This document shows, one piece after another, positions 28,313 through 33,784 of a stretch of 33,784 bases of DNA. The first letter of the stretch is position 1. Each line of letters opens with the position of its first letter. Both the position numbers and the translations under genes were made by a program. This stretch comes from an uncultured Lachnospiraceae bacterium (GTDB lineage: Bacteria > Bacillota > Clostridia > Lachnospirales > Lachnospiraceae): positions 1 to 33,784 of the forward strand of contig CAMXBD010000022.1 of NCBI GenBank assembly GCA_947179245.1, written 5' to 3'. A model generated the notes under the pieces. It was given only the letters and a program-made list of their open reading frames with translations. It ran no database searches and was not told the origin of the DNA.

Positions 28313-29173
28313 ATGAAAAATGAAAAGACTTATGAACTGGTGCTTACGGCACTGTTCACCGCCATAATTGTAATTATGGCATTCACCCCGCTGGGATACA
28401 TCCCGCTTGTAGTCATCAATGCGACGATTATTCATATCCCGGTCATCCTTGGAGCGCTATTTCTCGGACCGAAGAAAGGTGCATTTTTGGGATTCGTATT
28501 TGGTTTAACCAGCTTTATCAACAACACATTTAAGGCAGCTACGGCGTCGGCATTCGTATTTTCGCCTGTCTTAGCGTATAATGTAGCCGGCGTGTCTGGT
28601 ATATTCAAAAGCATATATATCTGCTTTGTACCGAGAATATTAGTCGGCGTGGTTCCTTACTTTATCTACATTCTGATTCGTAAAGCGCTTAAGAGCGAAC
28701 AGAAAGCAGGAGGGATTGTTGTTAATGCATTGGCATCTTTGATTCTTTTTATTTCCGTCAGGGCATTTTTAATGCGGCTGTTTCCGGAGACACTCAGCGC
28801 GCTTGTCTGTACAGTGATCGGGCTGGTTGTAGGTATTGTACTCATGGTGGTGCTCACGGTCAGCGGCAGCAAGAAGAGTTCCGCAAATATCGCTTTAGCA
28901 TATGCGGGTCTTGCAGGCGCTTTTACTAATACGTTGTTTGTTATGAGCGGTATCTTCATTTTGTATAAGGACGCTTATGCAAATGCAGTCGGCGTGGCAG
29001 GAGAGGCTGTGCTGGATGTCATTATGGGAGTCGTAACCTTTAATGGTATCGTGGAGGCGGTAGTGGCTGCAATCATCGTGGCAGGTGTCGGTTTTGCGCT
29101 GACAAGGGTGAAACCCATTTATTCGAAGCCGGAGCGGACGATGGATATGGGAAAGACGGTTGCTAAGATATAA
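28313..29173 (+). CDS. ECF transporter S component, probably for pantothenate
   Basis: Membrane substrate-binding subunit of an energy-coupling-factor vitamin importer. It begins TYELVLTALFTAIIVIMAFTPLGYIPL and has the S-component pattern ATIIHIPVILGALFLGPKKGAFLGFVFGLTSF. At 286 residues it is longer than most S components (about 180-200), with extra hydrophobic segments at the C-terminal end. ATG 28313 has a strong AGGAGG site 9 bases upstream. Pantothenate is inferred from the next genes, coaX and coaBC, as with PanT; the sequence alone does not fix the vitamin. The ATPase and T subunits of the ECF module are not in the window. Confidence 0.82.
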   Translation: MKNEKTYELVLTALFTAIIVIMAFTPLGYIPLVVINATIIHIPVILGALFLGPKKGAFLGFVFGLTSFINNTFKAATASAFVFSPVLAYNVAGVSGIFKSIYICFVPRILVGVVPYFIYILIRKALKSEQKAGGIVVNALASLILFISVRAFLMRLFPETLSALVCTVIGLVVGIVLMVVLTVSGSKKSSANIALAYAGLAGAFTNTLFVMSGIFILYKDAYANAVGVAGEAVLDVIMGVVTFNGIVEAVVAAIIVAGVGFALTRVKPIYSKPERTMDMGKTVAKI

Positions 29174-29200
29174 TAATTTTATATAGAGAGAACAATACAC

Positions 29201-29253
29201 TATAATATTAAGGAACAGACCAGTCGATGGCGAAATGCGGTTGGCTGGTCTGT
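29201..29253 (+). promoter_or_regulatory. Possible promoter and leader hairpin before coaX
   Basis: A perfect TATAAT (29201-29206) without a good -35 is followed by a hairpin: ACAGACCAG (29215-29223) with CTGGTCTGT (29245-29253), 9 bp perfect. No U run follows, so it is not a terminator. It ends just before the coaX ribosome site (AAGGAG at 29257) and could affect translation or RNA processing between the two genes. Confidence 0.35.
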
Positions 29254-29268
29254 CAATAAGGAGCAGGC

Positions 29269-30039
29269 ATGATACTGGCAGTTGACATCGGAAATACAAA
29301 TATTGTGATCGGTTGTATCGAGGAGGAGCGCGTATGCTTTGTGGAACGCGTGTCCACGAATCAGTCCAAGACAGAGTTAGAGTATGTGGTGGAGTTCAGG
29401 ACATTGTTTGAACTGTATCGCATCGACATGGAGGACATTACGGGAAGCATTATCTCCTCAGTCGTGCCGCCTCTGAATAATATTGTGAAGGCGGCGCTTG
29501 AGAAGCTGTTTCACAAGACGCCGTTAGTAGTAGGACCGGGCGTAAAGACCGGCTTAAATATTCTGATGGATAATCCGGGGCAGCTTGGATCCGATCTGGT
29601 GGTAAATGCGGTTGCCGGACTGCACTATTACGGCGCGCCCATTATCATGATTGATATGGGGACGGCGACGACTATCAGTGTTGTGGATGATAAGAAAAAT
29701 TATATTGGCGGGATGATTCTCCCGGGAGTCAAGGTTTCTTTGGATTCTCTGGTCAACAGGACTTCACAGCTTCCACGTATCAGTTTGGAAGCGCCCAAGA
29801 AAGTGATCGGCAGAAATACCATTGACTGTATGAAAAGCGGTATTGTGATGGGGCAGGCGGCGTGTCTGGACGGCATGATCGAGCGTATCTTTGATGAGCT
29901 CGGCTATGAAGCGCCGGTGGTGGCGACTGGAGGTTTGTCCGGGAGCATCGTGCCTTATTGTAAAAGAAAAATTGTATACGACAACGAATTGACCTTGAAA
30001 GGGTTGGATATTATATATAGAAAAAATGTGGAAAGCTAA
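29269..30039 (+). CDS. coaX: Type III pantothenate kinase
   Basis: Phosphorylates pantothenate with ATP (EC 2.7.1.33), the first step of coenzyme A synthesis. Actin-like fold motifs are clear: the phosphate loop DIGNTNIVIG at residues 6-15, GPGVKTGLNI, QLGSDLVVNAVA, and the catalytic IDMGTATTISVV, followed by GGMILPGV and ATGGLSG. The 256 residues are typical for CoaX. Type III kinases need a monovalent cation and are not feedback-inhibited by CoA. It lies between the S component and coaBC, forming an uptake-to-CoA set. Confidence 0.97.
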   Translation: MILAVDIGNTNIVIGCIEEERVCFVERVSTNQSKTELEYVVEFRTLFELYRIDMEDITGSIISSVVPPLNNIVKAALEKLFHKTPLVVGPGVKTGLNILMDNPGQLGSDLVVNAVAGLHYYGAPIIMIDMGTATTISVVDDKKNYIGGMILPGVKVSLDSLVNRTSQLPRISLEAPKKVIGRNTIDCMKSGIVMGQAACLDGMIERIFDELGYEAPVVATGGLSGSIVPYCKRKIVYDNELTLKGLDIIYRKNVES

Positions 30040-30121
30040 GTGGAAAAACTATTACATTATGTCAGAGTTTTGATAGATGATACGATATTTTCGCGGAATT
30101 GGATGAATGGAGGATAATAAA

Positions 30122-31306
30122 ATGGTAGCAGGTAAACACATTGTGCTCGGTGTGACAGGCAGTATCGCGGCATATAAGATAGCATCGCTTGCCAGTATGC
30201 TGGTCAAGCATAAGGCTCATGTGACTGTGATCATGACGCCCAATGCCACCAATTTTATCAATCCGATTACTTTTGAGTCGTTGACCGGTAACAAGTGTCT
30301 TGTGGATACTTTTGACAGAAATTTTGAGTTTCAGGTGGAGCATGTGTCCCTTGCAAAACAGACGGATGTATTTCTTGTAGCTCCGGCATCGGCGAATGTG
30401 ATTGCCAAGGCAGCACACGGAATCGCCGACGATATGCTGACTACTACGCTGCTGGCATGTACATGTCCGAAAATATTTGCCCCTGCGATGAATACCAGAA
30501 TGTATCAGAATCCTATAGTACAGGATAATATGAAGACGCTTACACATTATGGCATGGAAGTTATCACGCCTGCCAGCGGTTATCTGGCATGCGGAGATAC
30601 GGGTGAAGGTAAGATGCCGGAGCCGGATGTACTCTTTGAATATATTGTCAAAGCGCTGACGCCGAAGGACATGGCAGGGAAGAAGGTACTTGTCACGGCT
30701 GGTCCCACACAGGAAAAGATTGATCCGGTACGTTATATCAGTAATCACTCCACCGGTAAAATGGGATATGCGATCGCAAGACAGGCGATGATGCGCGGCG
30801 CAGAAGTGACACTTGTGTCGGGAAAAGTAAATATACAGCCGCCCATGGGTGTGAGAGTAGTGCCCGTAGTGTCTGCGGCAGATATGGCGCAGGCTGTCAA
30901 AGAGTCAAGTGAGGAGCAGGACATCATCATCAAGGCGGCGGCAGTAGCCGACTATCGTCCCAGCGTGACAGCGGATGAGAAGCTTAAGAAAAAGGATGAT
31001 GAGATGTCCGTTGAACTGGAGCGCACAGAGGATATTCTGGCATATCTTGGAGCGCACCGCAGGGAAGGACAGTTTCTGTGCGGCTTTTCCATGGAGACGG
31101 AACATATGCTGGAAAATTCCCGTGCCAAATTGGAAAAGAAGAATATCGATATGATTGTTGCCAATAATCTGAAACAGGAAGGCGCGGGTTTTGGCACCGA
31201 CACCAATGTGGTGACATTGTTGACGAAGGACGAGACAGTAGAACTGCCGATGATGAGTAAAGAGGAAGTAGCGGACAGGCTGCTTGACCAGATTTTAAGA
31301 TCATGA
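30122..31306 (+). CDS. coaBC: Bifunctional CoaBC (ligase/decarboxylase)
   Basis: Phosphopantothenate-cysteine ligase plus phosphopantothenoylcysteine decarboxylase, 394 residues. The flavin-binding CoaC half has GVTGSIAAYKIASL at the start, the catalytic histidine in VEHVSLAKQTDVFLVAPASA, PAMNTRMYQNP, and the active-site cysteine in ACGDTGEGKMPEP. The CoaB half begins KVLVTAGPTQEKIDPVRYISNHSTGKMGYAIA and has KAAAVADYRP followed by the lysine pair in KLKK. ATG 30122 follows TGGAGG by 8 bases; an ATG at 30107 overlaps that ribosome site and is rejected. It lies 82 bases downstream of coaX. Confidence 0.97.
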   Translation: MVAGKHIVLGVTGSIAAYKIASLASMLVKHKAHVTVIMTPNATNFINPITFESLTGNKCLVDTFDRNFEFQVEHVSLAKQTDVFLVAPASANVIAKAAHGIADDMLTTTLLACTCPKIFAPAMNTRMYQNPIVQDNMKTLTHYGMEVITPASGYLACGDTGEGKMPEPDVLFEYIVKALTPKDMAGKKVLVTAGPTQEKIDPVRYISNHSTGKMGYAIARQAMMRGAEVTLVSGKVNIQPPMGVRVVPVVSAADMAQAVKESSEEQDIIIKAAAVADYRPSVTADEKLKKKDDEMSVELERTEDILAYLGAHRREGQFLCGFSMETEHMLENSRAKLEKKNIDMIVANNLKQEGAGFGTDTNVVTLLTKDETVELPMMSKEEVADRLLDQILRS

Positions 31307-31346
31307 TAACGCAAGGATAATAACGCATTAGTATATGGAGGAAAAG

Positions 31347-31889
31347 ATGAGAATCGGAATGGGCTATGATGTGCACCGTCTGACTGAAGGACGCAGGCTG
31401 ATTATGGGCGGTGTGGAGATACCATATGAGAAAGGGCTTCTCGGACATTCGGACGCGGATGTGCTTTTGCATGCCATCATGGATGCGCTGCTTGGGGCGG
31501 CGGCACTGGGGGATATCGGCAAACATTTTCCGGATACCGATCCTGCTTACAAAGGAATCTCGTCTATAGAATTGCTTAAGCATGTGGGAGAACTGTTGGA
31601 AGAAAACCGTTTCCTTATCGAAAATATTGATGCGACAATTATCGCGCAGGCTCCGAAGATGCGTCCCCACATCGACCAGATGAGGGAGAATATCGCGGCG
31701 GCGCTTGGCATTGAGACAGGTCAGGTCAATGTGAAAGCTACGACTGAGGAAGGATTGGGCTTTACAGGCACTGGCGAAGGGATTTCTTCTCAGGCAGTCT
31801 GTATGCTGACAAGTCCCAGAGAACTCTACAGCGAAGACGTCACCGATGCTAAGTGTGAGGGATGCAGTGGGTGCCCGATGAAGAAATGA
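31347..31889 (+). CDS. ispF: 2-C-methyl-D-erythritol 2,4-cyclodiphosphate synthase
   Basis: MEP-pathway enzyme (EC 4.6.1.12) forming the cyclodiphosphate intermediate of isoprenoid synthesis; works as a trimer with zinc. Metal ligands are visible in [11 protein letters not shown] and [39 protein letters not shown] and [16 protein letters not shown] complete the active site. ATG 31347 is used because TGGAGG precedes it by 5 bases. The normal protein ends near the QAVCML stretch at about 157 residues. This one continues about 23 more residues and ends in a cysteine motif, CEGCSGC, before PMKK. No other MEP gene is adjacent. Confidence 0.96.
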   Translation: MRIGMGYDVHRLTEGRRLIMGGVEIPYEKGLLGHSDADVLLHAIMDALLGAAALGDIGKHFPDTDPAYKGISSIELLKHVGELLEENRFLIENIDATIIAQAPKMRPHIDQMRENIAAALGIETGQVNVKATTEEGLGFTGTGEGISSQAVCMLTSPRELYSEDVTDAKCEGCSGCPMKK

Positions 31890-31924
31890 TTGCAGATTCA
31901 GGGAAGAGTTTAAGAAGGAGCGGT

Positions 31925-32845
31925 ATGATAGATTTAAGGAATAATATAGCAGATATTATTGGAATTACAATACCGGAGGCAGCATCTGACATGAAGTATC
32001 AGGTGTTAGAATCCACCAAAGAGGATGGATATACAAGGCAGTTGATTAAGTATGATTCGTGCGGAGATGAGGTCAGTGCATTCCTGTTACTTCCCGAACT
32101 TCTTGACAGTAATCCGGCAGTTCTTATCAATCATCAGCATAACAGAGAGCATCATTTAGGTAAAAGTGAAGTGTGTGGTCTGGCTGGCAATCCATTACAG
32201 GCTTTTGGAGATGCACTGGCGAAGAGAGGATTTGTTGTTCTTGCACCAGATTCCATTTGCTTTGAGCAAAGGCGTATAGAGCCCGGCGTAGAAGGCTTTG
32301 ATTTCTGGCAGCATTTTGATGTAATGTGCTACGGCATAGTAACAGGCAATTATTTGATGAAAAAGGTTTTAGAGGATGCGATGAACGGGATAACGCTGCT
32401 TACCTGCTTAGATTTTGTTGACGGCAAACGAATTGGCACATTAGGACATTCATACGGCGGTAACACGGTTTTATTTCTCGCGGCGTTAGATGAGAGAATT
32501 ACCTTTTCTTGTGCCAGCGGCAGCGCCTGTACTTACGAAAACCGTATGAGGAACAATGTGGGAATTGAAATGGCAAGTGTGATTCCGAATTTCCACGGTA
32601 AATATGATATATATGATTTGGTATCCTGCATTGCGCCAAGACGATTACTTATTGTGTCTGCCGAGGAGGATAAATATTCAAAAGATGCTTCTTATATTGT
32701 TGAAAAAGCAAGCCCTGCTTATTTGGAATTGGGAGCTTTACAAAATCTGCTGCACAAGAGATATTCAGGTGGTCATGACATGACAAAAGAAAGATTTGAT
32801 TTCATTATGGACTGGTTTAGTTCAAACTATGCAAAATCCGGTTGA
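31925..32845 (+). CDS. Alpha/beta hydrolase, dienelactone hydrolase-like
   Basis: Cytoplasmic serine hydrolase of 306 residues, no signal peptide. The nucleophile elbow is GHSYGG (serine near 176), the acid is probably the aspartate in SAEEDKYS (near 249), and the histidine is in SGGHDM (near 284). The segments AFLLLPELLDSNPAVLINHQHN and GFVVLAPDSICFEQRR fit the dienelactone hydrolase/acetyl-xylan-esterase-like group. The substrate is unknown. ATG 31925 follows AAGGAG by 5 bases; the earlier in-frame codons overlap ispF and lack a site. It lies 35 bases after ispF. Its stop codon lies inside the -35 box of the next promoter. Confidence 0.85.
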   Translation: MIDLRNNIADIIGITIPEAASDMKYQVLESTKEDGYTRQLIKYDSCGDEVSAFLLLPELLDSNPAVLINHQHNREHHLGKSEVCGLAGNPLQAFGDALAKRGFVVLAPDSICFEQRRIEPGVEGFDFWQHFDVMCYGIVTGNYLMKKVLEDAMNGITLLTCLDFVDGKRIGTLGHSYGGNTVLFLAALDERITFSCASGSACTYENRMRNNVGIEMASVIPNFHGKYDIYDLVSCIAPRRLLIVSAEEDKYSKDASYIVEKASPAYLELGALQNLLHKRYSGGHDMTKERFDFIMDWFSSNYAKSG

Positions 32846-32870
32846 CAAAACCCCCTTTTTTGCATATTCT
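32842..32870 (+). promoter_or_regulatory. Strong promoter for the T-box/cysE transcript
   Basis: A consensus TTGACA (32842-32847) and TATTCT (32865-32870) are separated by exactly 17 bases. The -35 box overlaps the TGA stop of the hydrolase gene. Transcription would begin near 32877, just upstream of the T-box leader. Confidence 0.8.
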
Positions 32871-32876
32871 AATAGC

Positions 32877-33150
32877 AGAAACTTAACAGATTGAATACAA
32901 TAAATATGGACATTGAAAGGGAAGAGTACTTTTATCAGAAGCAGCCAGAGAGGAACCGTCGTCGGCTGAAAGCGGTTTTTGTGGAGAGAAAGGGAAGTGC
33001 GCCCCGGAGTCCGGCTTATGCCCCGGCTGACCCCGTTATAGGTTATGAGTGAAAGAATGCTGTCATAGGCGTTCTTTAAGTAGAGTGGAACCGCGGATTA
33101 TTTCGTCTCTATTTCCGAACCGGAGTAGAGTGGATGCCGCGGCGTTTTTT
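32877..33150 (+). ncRNA. T-box riboswitch, probably cysteine-specific
   Basis: tRNA-sensing leader upstream of serine acetyltransferase. Stem I includes the AGAGAGG bulge (32947-32953) and the distal loop GGCTGAAAGCGG (32963-32974). A candidate specifier codon TGC (Cys) lies at 32998-33000 after AGGGAAG. Stem III is AAAGAATGCT (33052-33061) with GGCGTTCTTT (33068-33077). The T-box itself, AGAGTGGAACCGCGG, is at 33082-33096. Uncharged tRNA would stabilise the antiterminator and allow cysE transcription. The 415-base gap between the hydrolase and cysE is almost wholly this element. The specifier is my reading of the 3' side of stem I and was not folded computationally. Confidence 0.92.
33091..33150 (+). 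terminator. T-box terminator hairpin
   Basis: CCGCGG (33091-33096), inside the T-box sequence, pairs with CCGCGG (33137-33142). CTCTA (33107-33111) pairs with TAGAG (33126-33130), closing on TTCC/GGAG. Six T follow at 33145-33150. The 5' arm is shared with the antiterminator, so the two structures exclude each other. Confidence 0.8.
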
Positions 33151-33260
33151 ATTTCATAGGGTAAGTCGATTGATTCCGAGTTTGCGGCGAGTTTTTCGTA
33201 GAAATACTCATAATCTCGTAAGTGAACTTGTTCGCTTTATTGTAGGAAAAGGAAGCAGAT

Positions 33261-33784
33261 ATGGGTTTAGTTCAAAATATCAGAGAAGAGATTCGGATCA
33301 TACGTGAACGCGATCCGGCAATCCATTCTAATATGGAAGTTTTTTTATACCCTAGTTTCAAGGTGATGTTATATTACCGTATGGCACACAAGATGTACTT
33401 AAAGAAACACTATTTTTTAGCAAGATGGATATCCCAGAAAGCAGTCCGTAAGACAGGAATAGAGATTCACCCCGGCGCGAAGATTGGCAAGGGATTTTTC
33501 ATCGATCATGGTAATGGCGTAATCATCGGGGAGACCACTGTGATCGGCGACAACGTGACGCTGTATCAGGGGGTAACTCTGGGAGGTACGGGCAAGGAAC
33601 ACGGTAAGAGGCATCCTACCGTCGGTAATAATGTTATGATAAGTACAGGCGCTAAAGTGCTGGGATCGTTTAAAATCGGCGATAACAGCAAGATCGGAGC
33701 GGGCAGTGTGGTATTAGAGGAAGTACCACCCAATTCTACTGTAGTTGGCGTGCCCGGACGGGTGGTGAAGCGCAATAACAGGTT
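33261..33784 (+). CDS. cysE: Serine O-acetyltransferase (partial, cut by window end)
   Basis: Makes O-acetylserine from serine and acetyl-CoA (EC 2.3.1.30), the committed step of cysteine synthesis. The frame is open to the last base with no stop, so about 174 residues are seen. Helical N-terminal part [19 protein letters not shown] leads into the left-handed beta-helix ([19 protein letters not shown], then [20 protein letters not shown]). Catalytic Asp and His are in FIDHGNG, and the second His in GKRHP, with TLGGTG between them. ATG 33261 is preceded by AGGAAAAGGAAG. Control by the T-box leader suggests induction by cysteine shortage; cysS often follows in relatives but lies outside the window. 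Confidence 0.93.
   Translation, partial: MGLVQNIREEIRIIRERDPAIHSNMEVFLYPSFKVMLYYRMAHKMYLKKHYFLARWISQKAVRKTGIEIHPGAKIGKGFFIDHGNGVIIGETTVIGDNVTLYQGVTLGGTGKEHGKRHPTVGNNVMISTGAKVLGSFKIGDNSKIGAGSVVLEEVPPNSTVVGVPGRVVKRNNR

Noticed and set aside
30062-30748. 228-codon minus-strand open frame opposite coaBC
   Set aside because: Antisense to a conserved enzyme, cysteine/histidine-rich low-quality product, no start signal.
1-33784. tRNA, rRNA, CRISPR array or prophage genes
   Set aside because: No cloverleaf, rRNA core, regularly spaced repeat or phage structural gene was noticed when reading both strands. A tRNAscan and CRISPR search would settle it.

Overview
The window looks like a chromosomal segment from a Gram-positive anaerobe of the Clostridia, most likely Lachnospiraceae. 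The grounds are: strong AGGAGG-type ribosome binding sites, TTGNNN/TATAAT promoters, intrinsic terminators, a T-box leader, an ECF-type vitamin transporter subunit, a YesM/YesN-type two-component system, and lipoprotein sugar-binding proteins next to ABC permeases that lack a local ATPase. No tRNA, rRNA, CRISPR array, phage gene or intact insertion sequence was seen. The placement rests on gene content and signals, not on a database search.

Layout. (1) 86-2447: a TrpB2-type tryptophan synthase beta chain and an OGG1-type DNA glycosylase. (2) 2538-7786: a two-gene signalling unit, a membrane c-di-GMP phosphodiesterase (degenerate GGDEF plus intact EAL) overlapping by one base a large hybrid histidine kinase with receiver and HPt domains. 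A bidirectional terminator separates it from purC on the minus strand (7861-8730). (3) 9036-11281: an OPT-family oligopeptide transporter translationally coupled to a small PqqD-like protein, closed by a strong terminator. (4) 11384-11692: a 309-bp non-coding palindromic element with arms of about 105 nt and a structured core, the least explained feature here. (5) 11861-21115: a sugar operon with a GH94 disaccharide phosphorylase (best guess laminaribiose-type), a 1035-residue oligoglucan-phosphorylase-like enzyme (GH161 or SOGP-like), a sugar-binding lipoprotein and two permeases, closed by a terminator. (6) 21318-26243: a second binding lipoprotein, a YesM-like sensor kinase and a YesN-like AraC regulator in one unit, probably the control module of the sugar operon. 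A convergent gene encodes a LacI-like sugar-binding domain fused to an active-looking GGDEF domain. (7) 28313-32845: an ECF S component, coaX and coaBC (pantothenate uptake and CoA synthesis), ispF, and an alpha/beta hydrolase. (8) 32842 to the end: a strong promoter, a T-box riboswitch with a candidate cysteine specifier, and serine acetyltransferase cut by the window edge.

How the parts fit. Regions 5 and 6 form a plausible phosphorolytic beta-glucan utilisation locus. Oligosaccharide would be bound by the lipoprotein and imported by the two permeases using a shared ATPase. It would then be cut by the long-chain phosphorylase to glucose-1-phosphate and a disaccharide, which the GH94 enzyme splits again. 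Binding protein 2, YesM and YesN could sense the sugar outside, while the LacI-GGDEF protein could turn an intracellular sugar signal into c-di-GMP. The EAL protein of region 2 supplies the opposing activity in the same neighbourhood. The substrate is inferred from family size and gene order and is not proven by the sequence.
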